From positions 1 through 33,477 of the forward strand of contig CAMTAF010000035.1 in assembly GCA_947066955.1 (NCBI GenBank): a stretch of DNA of 33,477 nt, in the 5' to 3' direction. Numbering within the stretch: position 1 is the first letter of the stretch; each line of letters starts with the position of its first letter. Origin of the DNA: an uncultured Hungatella sp. GTDB taxonomy: Bacteria > Bacillota > Clostridia > Lachnospirales > Lachnospiraceae. Under the pieces are notes generated by a model that saw only the letters and a program-made list of their open reading frames with translations, was not told the origin of the DNA and made no database searches. This document shows positions 25,201 through 32,521 of the stretch, piece by piece. A program made the translations under genes and the position numbers.

Positions 25201-26568
25201 CAAGCGGAGAGGAAGAGAGAAAACCTGTCCGGACAGGTGGAAGCGCTGAAGAGAAAGCTGAAATACGGAGGAAGAAAAGAGGCAGAGGAAATACTGGGTC
25301 AGCAGAAGGGAGAGCTGAAAGCCCTGGAGGAGGCTTATGACGAGGCCCAAAAGGCACACAGCGCCCGCCAAAAGGACAAGGAAGCCCTGGGGATTCAGAT
25401 CGATTCCTTAGAACGCCAGCTGGACGATCCCAAGTATGTGGAGGAAACGGAAGAACAGATATCTGTTTTGAGACAAAACATAGACCATTTAGAAGAGCAG
25501 ATCTGCAGGGAAGAAGCAAACCTGGAACGCAAAGGGGAGCTGGATGAGAGGATTCCTGAGATGGAAAAGACCCTGGAACGGCTGGAAAAGGAAACCGGGG
25601 AATTAAAAGAAAGGATTCTGAAAGCCAGAGCTCAGAAAGAGTCTTGGGAAGAGCAAAAACAAGAACTGAAGAAAAAGCTTCGCTGTGAAGACAAAATTCA
25701 GGCCCAGGAGGCAGCAAAGATTTTGCTGGAGGAACTGAAAGCCCTTGAGGAGGCATATGAAGCCGCGGCCCAGGCTTATGACCTTTGTGTCAAAAGGAAA
25801 GCGGAGCTGGAAGGCCAGGCCAGGTCTCTCACAGAGCGGCTGGAACAGGCGGAACCCATCAGCGAATCAGAGGAGACGGAAAAGCAGGCCAAGCTCACAG
25901 AAAAAAAGGCAGAGGTCAAGGAAAAAGAACATGCAGTGCGTTTCAGGCGGCAGACCAACGAGAGCCTTTTGGAAAACATCCGAAAAAGGTCAAAGGATCT
26001 GGCGGCGTTGGAGGAGCGGTACGGGTGGCTCTCTAACCTCTCGGATACCATGAGCGGCGGTCTGAGGGACAAAGAGAAGATCATGCTGGAGACCTATGTT
26101 CAAATGTCTTACTTTGACCGCGTTATCCGCCGCGCCAACTTGAGGCTGATGATCATGTCCGGCGGACAGTATGAGTTCAAACGCCTCATCGGGGCAAGCA
26201 ACTTGAGAAACCAGAGTGGGCTGGACTTAAATGTGGTGGACCACTATAACGGTACGGAGCGCAGCGTCAAGACCCTGTCCGGCGGTGAGTCCTTTATCGC
26301 CTCATTGTCCCTGGCCCTGGGACTGTCGGAGGAGATCCAGTCCAGCGCCGGGGGGATCCAGATGGACACCATGTTTGTGGATGAGGGGTTTGGGAGCTTA
26401 GACGAAAACGCCCTGGGACAGGCCTACAACGCCCTGGTGAGCCAGACCGACGGCAACCGCCTGGTGGGAATCATTTCCCATGTCAGCGAGCTGAAGGATA
26501 AGATCGATAAGAAGATCGTGGTGGTGAAGGAGAAGAGCGGGGGGAGCCGGGCGGAGGTTCAGGTGTAG
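22225..26568 (+). CDS. sbcC: Exonuclease SbcC (Rad50-like) ATPase with enlarged coiled coil
   Basis: A 1,447-residue SMC-like ATPase, partner of SbcD and well above the roughly 1,000-1,200 residues common for SbcC. The N-terminal half-ATPase has Walker A GDTGAGKT at 35-42 and the Q-loop region NQFSQIVMLAQGDFRKLL. The zinc hook CPVC is at 716-719. The C-terminal half has the signature LSGGE at 1351-1355 and Walker B MFVDEGFGSLDE. The extra length is internal repetition: in the outgoing arm a 123-residue unit begins at 333, 456 and 579 (PEYDRL, PEYDRL, PKHDRL), and in the returning arm a 140-residue period places TELENR, EALGIQ and AELEGQ at 913, 1053 and 1193. The arms therefore appear to have grown together. 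The ATPase motifs are intact, so the protein is likely functional. Confidence 0.95.
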   Translation: MRPLKLVISAFGPYAGRTELDFEKLGKSGLYLIAGDTGAGKTTIFDAITYALYGEASGDKRETTMLRSKYAQPGTPTEVELTFSHGGKEYRIKRNPKYQRPAKRGKGMTKVEAGVELICPDRPPLTKIKEADEAVVEILGIDQNQFSQIVMLAQGDFRKLLMADTRERQDIFRKVFRTQYYQEFQQKLKEQAAKASGECEDAKKSVSQYVKDIYCDEENEYFPQADKARKGELPIKDTMELLEILAEQDAQEEEALSGELRLLEQKLTEVNGRIIKAKEQEKDRENLEKVRQEEQVNLALLKERKEAFQKEEEKKGRQEEIKRESALMEQELPEYDRLGRLAEDIGKLASELEDSEEKAGADQQKARELGEKLEELKKEQAGLAGAGEQKERLSGQKEKARQHLKICQDLEKARQREQEATVSLDKACQDLQVQEDKKERREELKGQATLLEQDLPEYDRLERFEEEAGILKGQLETLKKEEEEKTRESREIRQQLEDHRKEQAALSRAGEEKERLIHLRDKAEKYKEDCESLEKVRKQEQEAAEGLEQAKGAFEAEQQKTERKEEIGKILARLEQDLPKHDRLDHIRTQLDELEKSLKSNGEQAKEKSQAREELEKDLEGLKERQAALAGAGERKESLMRQKAQEESRLDSLKKLEGEVQVYETLQTELKKSQDQYQKAREQAEALEDIYSRLNRAYLDGQAGILARGLEEGQACPVCGATHHLKLAQVPEEVPGEEELDKAKRDSEKASKKAADASAEAGKISGKASEQEARLLELLETLLGHKELSRAAEQAREESFLSRKKLEELEEQIQMEEDQIREKTVLDQRVREKEGQVKILEPEIAGLRNQIAGAEAQKKTLSEQAEADVKELYCKSKKETQRKQKELEEELGILKERYDKAKLAYEEWDRKKTELENRIQFYKEQLAGTEYFERTEELLPGLIGEISELKRQQEEEEKKIARKSELDGQIPAEEQRAEEINGELEKLKEKAAQAERKRENLSGQVEALKRKLKYGGRKEAEEILGQQKGELKALEEAYDEAQKAHSARQKDKEALGIQIDSLERQLDDPKYVEETEEQISVLRQNIDHLEEQICREEANLERKGELDERIPEMEKTLERLEKETGELKERILKARAQKESWEEQKQELKKKLRCEDKIQAQEAAKILLEELKALEEAYEAAAQAYDLCVKRKAELEGQARSLTERLEQAEPISESEETEKQAKLTEKKAEVKEKEHAVRFRRQTNESLLENIRKRSKDLAALEERYGWLSNLSDTMSGGLRDKEKIMLETYVQMSYFDRVIRRANLRLMIMSGGQYEFKRLIGASNLRNQSGLDLNVVDHYNGTERSVKTLSGGESFIASLSLALGLSEEIQSSAGGIQMDTMFVDEGFGSLDENALGQAYNALVSQTDGNRLVGIISHVSELKDKIDKKIVVVKEKSGGSRAEVQV
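23221..24327 (+). repeat. Three 123-codon repeats, outgoing SbcC coiled-coil arm
   Basis: Units start at residues 333, 456 and 579 with exactly equal 369-bp spacing. Each has P-x-x-D-R-L at its start, and about 45 residues later KEQA or RQAA, then AGE-x-KE. The second half of a further copy precedes the first unit (NLEKVRQEEQ versus SLEKVRKQEQ). The DNA has diverged, so the duplication is not recent. Confidence 0.8.
24961..25914 (+). repeat. 140-codon periodic repeats, returning SbcC arm
   Basis: Matching segments lie 420 bp apart: TELENR (residue 913), EALGIQ (1053) and AELEGQ (1193). KSELDGQIP at 963 matches KGELDERIP at 1103, and ALEEAYDEA at 1033 matches ALEEAYEAA at 1173. The third unit is partial, ending near residue 1230. 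Confidence 0.7.
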
Positions 26569-26639
26569 TTACTTGATTAAGGAGGGACAGCCACTATCAA
26601 GGCTCTGGATTAATGGGAGAAGAGAAGGGAGGCGATAAT

Positions 26640-28337
26640 ATGGCAAGAACATTGGGAATAGGGAAACAGGATTTTGAAAAAGTGCGGAAAGAAGGTGCTT
26701 TTTATGTAGATAAAACAAAATTTATTCGGGAATGGTGGGAAAGCGAGGATGATGTGACACTGATAGCCCGTCCCCGGCGCTTTGGAAAAACCTTAAATAT
26801 GAATATGTTGGAAAAGTTTTTTTCTGTTCAATATGCGGGGCGTAAAGATTTATTTCAGGGGTTAACAATATGGGATGATGAAAAATACAGGATACTCCAA
26901 GGGACCTATCCTGTTATTAGTTTATCCTTCGCCAATGTGAAAGAAAGAAGTTATGCAGCAACAGTTCATAGAATCAATCAGATACTGACGAATCTATATT
27001 CTGCAAATCGATTTCTTATGCATGATGGGAATTTGGACGATAAAGAACGGCGTTTTTTTGATTCTGTAGATGTAGATATGGATGAAACGACGGCAACAAT
27101 GGCAGTACATCAATTATCTGGTTATCTATCACGTTATTATGGGAAAAAAGTGATTATCTTGTTGGATGAGTACGATACGCCGATGCAGGAAGCTTATGTT
27201 AATGGCTATTGGGACGAACTTGTATCTTTTACTAGAAGTATATTTAATGCATCTTTTAAGACTAATCCATATCTGGAGCGGGCAATAATGACAGGAATTA
27301 CCAGGGTAAGCAAGGAATCAATATTTTCAGATTTAAACAATCTAGAAGTGGTTACTGCAACATCTGAAAAATATGCGGATTGTTTCGGATTTCGTGAAGA
27401 AGAAGTTTTCGCTGCATTGGATGAATATGGATTATCTTCGAAGAAACAGGAAGTGAAGAAGTGGTATGATGGGTTTACCTTTGGCAGACAAAATGATATT
27501 TATAACCCATGGTCAATATTAAATTATCTGGATAGAAGACAGATAGGAACTTATTGGGCAAATTCCAGTTCAAACAGTCTGGCAGGAAAGTTGATTCGAG
27601 AAGGAAGTCGAAATGTAAAGGAATGCTTTGAGTATCTTTTGCAGGGCAAGTCAATTATTGTAGAAATTGATGAGCAAATTGTTTATGATCAATTAGATGA
27701 AGATGAGTCAGCAATTTGGAGTTTACTGCTTGCCAGCGGTTATTTAAAAGTAAAAAACGTAAATACTTATGCAACAGATTTTGGGGAATGGAGGCAGGAG
27801 TATGAACTGGAATTAACTAATTTTGAAGTAGGGGCAATGTTCCGTCTGATGATCAGAAAGTGGTTTGGCCGTTCTGCGGGAGGTTATAATGATTTTATTA
27901 AAGCGTTATTGAACGACGATGTAAAGGGCATGAATGTTTACATGAATAAGGTAGCAATGGCGACATTCAGCTATTTTGATACTGGAAAAAGTCCTTCTGA
28001 AGAAGCACCTGAACGATTTTATCATGGTTTTGTATTGGGACTGATGGTAGAACTGGCGGATCGATATGTATTGACTTCTAACCGGGAAAGTGGTTTTGGG
28101 CGTTATGATGTCATGATGGAACCGAGAAGGCCAGAGGATGTTGGAATAATTATGGAATTTAAGGTACAGGACAAAGCAGAAGAGAAGGAGCTTTTCGATA
28201 CAGCGAACGCGGCATTGAAGCAGATAAAAGAAAAGAAATATGAAACAGTATTGATGGAAAAAGGAATTTCCAGTGAGAAAATCCGCTGTTATGGCTTTGC
28301 TTTTTGCGGAAAGCAGGTATTGATTGGAAAAGGATAA
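26640..28337 (+). CDS. AAA-ATPase-like / PD-(D/E)XK nuclease-family protein, copy 2
   Basis: A 565-residue paralogue of the gene at 17633, closely similar along its whole length. The start at 26640 (MARTLGIGKQDF) follows GGGAGG; the ATG at 26613 lacks a site. Walker A RPRRFGKT and Walker B VIILLDEYDTP are identical to copy 1. The PD-(D/E)XK residues are Asp490 (GRYDV), Glu506 and Lys508 (MEFKV). It has no counterpart of the palindromic insertion and ends ...VLIGKG. Codons here are visibly more AT-rich than in copy 1 and in sbcC, suggesting a separate arrival rather than a recent tandem duplication. It lies about 70 bp after sbcC, so the two copies bracket the sbcDC pair. Confidence 0.88.
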   Translation: MARTLGIGKQDFEKVRKEGAFYVDKTKFIREWWESEDDVTLIARPRRFGKTLNMNMLEKFFSVQYAGRKDLFQGLTIWDDEKYRILQGTYPVISLSFANVKERSYAATVHRINQILTNLYSANRFLMHDGNLDDKERRFFDSVDVDMDETTATMAVHQLSGYLSRYYGKKVIILLDEYDTPMQEAYVNGYWDELVSFTRSIFNASFKTNPYLERAIMTGITRVSKESIFSDLNNLEVVTATSEKYADCFGFREEEVFAALDEYGLSSKKQEVKKWYDGFTFGRQNDIYNPWSILNYLDRRQIGTYWANSSSNSLAGKLIREGSRNVKECFEYLLQGKSIIVEIDEQIVYDQLDEDESAIWSLLLASGYLKVKNVNTYATDFGEWRQEYELELTNFEVGAMFRLMIRKWFGRSAGGYNDFIKALLNDDVKGMNVYMNKVAMATFSYFDTGKSPSEEAPERFYHGFVLGLMVELADRYVLTSNRESGFGRYDVMMEPRRPEDVGIIMEFKVQDKAEEKELFDTANAALKQIKEKKYETVLMEKGISSEKIRCYGFAFCGKQVLIGKG

Positions 28338-28371
28338 ACAGGGAATTTATCCGATAAGTGATTTTCGACAA

Positions 28372-28400
28372 ACATATTCCATCCTTCCCCTGCATAAGAT
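28372..28400 (+). promoter_or_regulatory. Sigma-E-type sporulation promoter
   Basis: ACATATT (28372-28378), a 14-base spacer and CATAAGAT (28393-28400) match the sigma-E pattern (ATATT, 14-15 bases, CATAcAnT). It lies 28 bases before the spoIIID-like start. spoIIID is a classic sigma-E gene of the mother cell, so promoter and gene identity support each other. Confidence 0.6.
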
Positions 28401-28427
28401 GTAAAAAACATTTTCAGGGGGAAGACC

Positions 28428-28628
28428 TTGAAGGAGTATATCGAGGAGCGTGCGGTGGCTATAGCCAATTATATCATAGACCACAATGCCACGGTGCGGC
28501 AGACTGCGAAAAAATTTGGAATCAGCAAGTCTACGGTGCATACTGTAGTAACAAAATGGACAGGAAAGAGAAACAGAGCAGGGTATGGAACCCTGCTCTG
28601 TTTGTGGGTATGTAGGAGACTATTTTGA
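28428..28628 (+). pseudogene. spoIIID: Truncated sporulation regulator SpoIIID
   Basis: A 66-codon frame starting at TTG (28428) after AGGGGG. The first 38 or so residues are clearly SpoIIID: KEYIEERA, then NATVRQTAKKFGISKSTVH, the helix-turn-helix of this mother-cell transcription factor. Normal SpoIIID continues with KDVTERL and a basic C-terminal helix and ends at about 80-95 residues. Here homology fades between residues 39 and 45 (TVVTKW) and the tail is unrelated. No continuation was found in other frames or later in the window. The sigma-E-type promoter is retained. The break coincides with the change to mobile-element-type genes, so disruption by insertion or rearrangement is likely. 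It could instead be a spare fragment with an intact copy elsewhere. Confidence 0.75.
28571..28603. terminator. Strong hairpin between convergent genes
   Basis: A perfect 13-bp stem pairs AAACAGAGCAGGG (28571-28583) with CCCTGCTCTGTTT (28591-28603) across a 7-base loop. It has A/T-rich ends on both sides, so it could terminate transcription from either direction. It lies inside the 3' part of the truncated spoIIID frame and just beyond the end of the DUF927-like gene. Confidence 0.75.
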
Positions 28629-30824
28629 CTCGCCTTCGGTGTATGAGTGGAAGGCCGACAAACTCATTTTTAACATCCGGGGTCTTTTTTTGGCGATGGA
28701 AACTTTGACTTCCAGATGAATCTTGGTCTCTCCGTTTTTCTTTTTTTCCGTCTCTGTGATGAGGAGACCGGCCTGATTAAGAGCACGGGTGGCATTAAGC
28801 TGGCTGAGAGGGAACTCTCTTCCCTGCTGCCGAAAGTGCTGCCGAACTTTGGCATACACAGCGTCATTCTTCAGATAAAGGAAACCCTTCTCGGTGAAGC
28901 CGTCATAGGTTCCCGGCTGATTGGCATAGTTGGCCCGTGAGTCACTTACCAGAATGGTGTTTTGTGCAATCAGCTTGGCGAGAACAAATGCATACTGCTG
29001 TTCGTAGGAGTTTTCAGAAGCGTATTCCTGACTCTCTTGAACAGCATTGTAACAGGCGTCAATACAGGCGGCCAGAAGCTTTTGGATTTCTTGATTGCCC
29101 GGCGCAGCTGTATGAAAGAAGTCCCCCAGGATGTGGAAGACCAGAATCATCTGGACCAGCTGATCCGCAGGGCGCAAATCCTTAAAACTATTTTCATATT
29201 GACTTCGAAGTATGGGGTACTTCTCTCTTACATATGTCACGATGCGCAGATAATTTTTCTCCACATACTGGAGAAAGGCTGCGATAAACGTAGACCAGCG
29301 GAGTGGATTCCTTTGGAAATCCGAGAGAACTTCCTTGTCAAAAGTTTCTTTATTGACGCATAATATCATGCAGCGGAGCAACGTGGACATTTGTCCGGCA
29401 GTGTCCTCGCCGGTGATGATCACGGTTCCGGACGGGCGAGTCCCTTTAATGTCCTGAAGACCCGCATTGCTTCGGTTTTTGCCGATTCCGTCTCCGACAT
29501 ATCGAATGACGGTCTCCAACGTTTTTTGCATACCGGACCGTTCGCTGGACAATCCCGTTGCATAAAAATCGTCGATCAGGATAGGAGAACAGGGCAGTTC
29601 CTTGAGACGGATCTCGATGGACGTTGCCGTATCTTTAAAGCTGGCCGCCAGGTAGGGTGAATCGGAATTGTAAATGTTAAAGAAGACTTTGGCGGAGGCG
29701 GTCTTCAGGATTCCGGTCGGGCCATTGATAAACAGCGCGTAGTGCGGGGCGTAAGCGTTATTGGCCTCTGCGAACGGAACATGCAAAAAGCCGAGGAGGC
29801 AGCTGGCCGTCATCGGGGCCGTGACTTTTAAAGGCCCCAGATTCATCATGGCAAAAAGGGTGTCTGCGTAATTTAAAAATCGGGAGTCCGAAAGTACAGC
29901 TTTCCCGGTATGCATGACAAGCTCCTTGTTACATGATGGCCGTGCGTCATGAGCAAAAATCTTGTGACCTTGCCACGTTGTCCAACCCACTTGTGTCTGA
30001 ACGGTCTCTGTCGGCAAATTTTTGAGAAACTGCCGGAAATACTCGCTAATGTGGGCCTCCGCTTTGACCACATCACTGTACACGATGGCGGAGGGATGGA
30101 CCTTCTTTACGATCTTAGTGAGTTCGTCGATCTTACTGACATCGATGACAAACGTGTGTTGGTGGCCGTGCAGGAGCAAAAGAGATTCGACCGATGTTGA
30201 CTCCAGGTTATCGCCTTTAAGATACCGAATAAACTTTTTAGGAATCATTCTAAAATTACACAGCAGCTCTCTGCGCTGATTCTCCTGATTGATGAAAAAA
30301 ATTCCTTCATCGGTGGTAAAGAATCGTTGTCCGCCAGAATTGACAGGGGAAATAGGCGCTGATGCGGGCAGATTTCCTGTGTTTGGTGAGGAGGAATTCG
30401 GATTCGCTTGGATATCAAGCGTGTTGCGCATGGCGTCAAGAAGCTGTTCCTTGGTTGCATTTTCGGCTGGAATTGCTGTTTGAAAGCCGTTCGATAAGGT
30501 TTGTGGGGCACCTTGACTGTCAAGCACCGCAACTTCTCTGGGCCTCTCAGCGACATAGTATAAATGCGTTCCATCTGTTTGCATCACTGAGGAATAGGTG
30601 GTTTGGGTGTGATGCTCATAAGTCGTGGGCTCTGGCAAGACGGGCTGCTGTGTCAGCTCTTGTCTGGCATCTTTGATGAATGCCTGCGACGGCTTTTCCG
30701 GGTCAACCGTGATGAATGGGTTCATCAGGTTTGGTGAGCCGTCAGGGTTTACTGCCGAGGTGAAGGCCGGACGTAGAGATTTCTCTGTGTTTAAATTGTT
30801 GTTTTTGGGATTCGTGTTTAACAT
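28620..30824 (-). CDS. DUF927-like replicative ATPase of a mobile element
   Basis: A 734-residue protein. Residues 1-150 are low-complexity (Asn, Pro, Ser and Thr rich). The middle and C-terminal part resemble DUF927-type ATPase/helicase-like proteins of plasmids, phages and integrative elements. Walker A is GPTGILKT at 368-375 (FINGPTGILKTASAKVFF) and Walker B is PILIDDFYATG near 418. ITGEDTAGQMSTLLRCM is a plausible sensor/arginine-finger region. The C-terminal 80 residues are basic and may bind DNA. The ATG follows AAGGAGGAG. A perfect dyad overlapping a TATAAT box lies directly upstream. The gene converges on the truncated spoIIID. A role in element replication is inferred from the family. 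Confidence 0.7.
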   Translation of the reverse strand: MLNTNPKNNNLNTEKSLRPAFTSAVNPDGSPNLMNPFITVDPEKPSQAFIKDARQELTQQPVLPEPTTYEHHTQTTYSSVMQTDGTHLYYVAERPREVAVLDSQGAPQTLSNGFQTAIPAENATKEQLLDAMRNTLDIQANPNSSSPNTGNLPASAPISPVNSGGQRFFTTDEGIFFINQENQRRELLCNFRMIPKKFIRYLKGDNLESTSVESLLLLHGHQHTFVIDVSKIDELTKIVKKVHPSAIVYSDVVKAEAHISEYFRQFLKNLPTETVQTQVGWTTWQGHKIFAHDARPSCNKELVMHTGKAVLSDSRFLNYADTLFAMMNLGPLKVTAPMTASCLLGFLHVPFAEANNAYAPHYALFINGPTGILKTASAKVFFNIYNSDSPYLAASFKDTATSIEIRLKELPCSPILIDDFYATGLSSERSGMQKTLETVIRYVGDGIGKNRSNAGLQDIKGTRPSGTVIITGEDTAGQMSTLLRCMILCVNKETFDKEVLSDFQRNPLRWSTFIAAFLQYVEKNYLRIVTYVREKYPILRSQYENSFKDLRPADQLVQMILVFHILGDFFHTAAPGNQEIQKLLAACIDACYNAVQESQEYASENSYEQQYAFVLAKLIAQNTILVSDSRANYANQPGTYDGFTEKGFLYLKNDAVYAKVRQHFRQQGREFPLSQLNATRALNQAGLLITETEKKKNGETKIHLEVKVSIAKKRPRMLKMSLSAFHSYTEGESK

Positions 30825-30835
30825 AAGTTCTCCTC

Positions 30836-30869
30836 CTTGTATGATAGGTTATATTATATATCATACAAG
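30836..30869 (-). promoter_or_regulatory. Operator dyad over the -10 box of the DUF927-like gene
   Basis: Perfect 11-bp arms CTTGTATGATA (30836-30846) and TATCATACAAG (30859-30869) flank 12 bases containing TATAAT on the minus strand (30858-30853). The dyad ends against the AGGAGG ribosome binding site. It could act as a repressor operator or, as RNA, as a hairpin next to the ribosome binding site. The -35 is weak. Confidence 0.6.
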
Positions 30870-30914
30870 AAATAGAGAAATTTAAAAGGTCGATTTAATT
30901 GACAGGTAGTTGCG

Positions 30915-30982
30915 CATGTCCAAAATGTCCATCTTTTTGGAATATATAGGAAATACGGCTCTTTTTATGACAAGGTGGACAT
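30915..30982 (+). repeat. 68-bp inverted repeat, copy 1
   Basis: Matches the reverse complement of 32522-32589 at 56 of 68 positions with no gaps. Each copy contains CATGTCCA and AATGTCCA boxes at one end, ATAGGAAATAC in the middle and the inverted box AGGTGGACAT at the other end. It lies about 90 bp upstream of the DUF927-like gene. Confidence 0.8.
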
Positions 30983-30998
30983 AAAATCTAATGATATC

Positions 30999-31100
30999 CT
31001 AAAAAGCCGATGCTCCCGGCTGCGGCTCTGTGAGCCTGACGGATTTTGAAAAAATGTCGTTACCCTTTACGGGGCAGTTTGCTTCGTAGTCAAAAGTCAT
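30999..31100 (-). CDS. 33-residue small ORF coupled to the HTH gene
   Basis: A short frame beginning MTFDYEANCPVKGND and ending PQPGASAF. Its ATG overlaps the stop of the upstream HTH gene (TAATG), and GGAGGG sits 10 bases before it, a strong case for translational coupling. It has one cysteine, no membrane segment and a charged middle. I do not recognise a family. The well-placed start signals make it more likely real than chance. It ends just before the 68-bp repeat. Confidence 0.5.
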   Translation of the reverse strand: MTFDYEANCPVKGNDIFSKSVRLTEPQPGASAF

Positions 31101-32359
31101 TACTGTTCTTTCCCTCCTTCAAATCTGGGCGTTATATGGCGAATTGCGTTATACAGTTCGTTCAGTTCCGTAATTAGCCGGTTTATCACGGTATCCGCTG
31201 ATTTCGCATTTACTTGAATAATATTGGATCTCAACCCCTTCTTTGTTCCTGGGAGCAGCGCAAAATAGCTAACTAAGTCTCCATCAAAAAAATTCAAATA
31301 CCGCAGTATTCCTCTTATTACATCATTTTTTATCACGATATTTGTCATATCATAATCAGGGCGTTTATAAAAATTAACCGCATCAGTCAGTAAAACACTC
31401 AGCTGGTCATAAACAGATTGGTTATGCCGGATAGCATCCTTCAGCATATATTCTGCAAAAGGTCTGTTGTTTTGAAGGAGCCGCTCAATTAATTCGCCGA
31501 TAAAAGGGAACAGAAACCTGTTTGAGAAACCAACTCTATCGGTAATTTCAAACTCTTCAGAAAAGTATTCCAAAATCCCGTTATCGGCATGAGTGAGTAC
31601 ATCCATGAGTTCTGCGTTATAATATTGCTCACAAGCAGTTGGGGCAGATGAAAAAGCGCTTATTTGGTATAAGGACGGGATTTCCCTTGCGTGAAGCTGA
31701 TCCAGCATTTCAATGTCTCTATGCTGGATTGCCAATGCGGTCATATGTGTTCTTAACTCATCACGCATCTTTAGCTGCGCGTCCAGAACATTCAAATTCC
31801 GGGGATATGGGAATGTTTTCTTTTCTATACTGGTTCCGGCCCCAAATCCTGTAAAATAAGTAGAATGATTTTGCTCGTCCGGCCCTACAAACCAGATATA
31901 CCCTTTACCCATCAGATACTTCAAAAGTTTGTAATTTCTGGCCTCAAGCGCATAATCAATGAAAGTTTTCCCAAACTCATCGGCGTTCAGAATTGGAGAA
32001 TCCTCACGATTCACATATGTCTCCCACTCCTGCTCATCTTGAGAGAACGCAGCTGCATAATTTGTCAGACGGGTTGATGCAGGGGCGGGGCATTTCCCCG
32101 CACTTAAAATATCTTCACAGGATACCTCCAGCAACTGGCAGAACAGTGGGAGATCGTATAGCTGGATTCCTTTTTCTCCCTTCAGAATCTGTGACAGGCG
32201 GTTCGCCATCTTTCCTATTCTCTCGTTATCCGTCTGTTCTCCCTTGACAGCAAGATATTCTCGGCAAAATTGCCGACGGCTCCCAAAGCGTTTGTTGTTG
32301 TCTATACGGCTCATCAAATATTGTCCTATTTCTTTGTTATCAGCCAGTAGAAACATCAT
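31100..32359 (-). CDS. XRE-type HTH regulator with C-terminal helical-repeat domain
   Basis: A 419-residue protein if started at 32359 (MMFLLADNKEIGQYL). That choice rests on GGAAGGG upstream and on the operator-like palindromes that fill the region of a possible 60-residue extension (ATG at 32539). Residues about 8-85 look like a diverged XRE DNA-binding domain (IGQYLMSRID, then RMANRLSQI-like and LPLFCQLLEVSCEDILSAG). The remainder resembles ankyrin-like helical pairs (FIDYALEARNYKLLKYLMGKGY and TALAIQHRDIEMLDQLHARE). Such two-part proteins are common on clostridial mobile elements, and their ligand is unknown. The gene lies between the two inverted 68-bp repeats, and its stop overlaps the 33-residue ORF. 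Confidence 0.65.
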   Translation of the reverse strand: MMFLLADNKEIGQYLMSRIDNNKRFGSRRQFCREYLAVKGEQTDNERIGKMANRLSQILKGEKGIQLYDLPLFCQLLEVSCEDILSAGKCPAPASTRLTNYAAAFSQDEQEWETYVNREDSPILNADEFGKTFIDYALEARNYKLLKYLMGKGYIWFVGPDEQNHSTYFTGFGAGTSIEKKTFPYPRNLNVLDAQLKMRDELRTHMTALAIQHRDIEMLDQLHAREIPSLYQISAFSSAPTACEQYYNAELMDVLTHADNGILEYFSEEFEITDRVGFSNRFLFPFIGELIERLLQNNRPFAEYMLKDAIRHNQSVYDQLSVLLTDAVNFYKRPDYDMTNIVIKNDVIRGILRYLNFFDGDLVSYFALLPGTKKGLRSNIIQVNAKSADTVINRLITELNELYNAIRHITPRFEGGKEQ

Positions 32360-32423
32360 TGTCACCGTCCCTTCCGTCAATATCATATCATATTTCTCGA
32401 AATGGGAATAGCTCCAATCTTGC

Positions 32424-32440
32424 ATATACAAATTGTATAT
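32424..32440. promoter_or_regulatory. Palindromic operator candidate near the HTH gene
   Basis: ATATACAA and TTGTATAT are perfect 8-bp arms around a single central A, 65 bp upstream of the HTH start at 32359. A site for autoregulation by the HTH protein is a reasonable inference. Confidence 0.4.
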
Positions 32441-32464
32441 ATTCTGCTTGGACCTGATTTCGTA

Positions 32465-32495
32465 TATGCTATTCGTATATACAGCATATAGCATA
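32465..32495. promoter_or_regulatory. Second palindrome near the HTH gene
   Basis: TATGCTAT (32465-32472) and ATAGCATA (32488-32495) form a perfect dyad with a 15-base centre containing GTATATAC. It lies between the 68-bp repeat and the HTH gene and may overlap its promoter. Confidence 0.4.
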
Positions 32496-32521
32496 AAAGA
32501 CCAGGATTTAGAGGGATAAAA

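Noticed and set aside
23221-25914. Regularly spaced repeats that might suggest a CRISPR-like or satellite array
   Set aside because: The repeats are coding, diverged at the DNA level, and in frame within the SbcC coiled coil.
28358-28615. Alternative plus-strand frame overlapping spoIIID as a separate gene
   Set aside because: It has no ribosome binding site and runs out of phase with the clear SpoIIID coding sequence.
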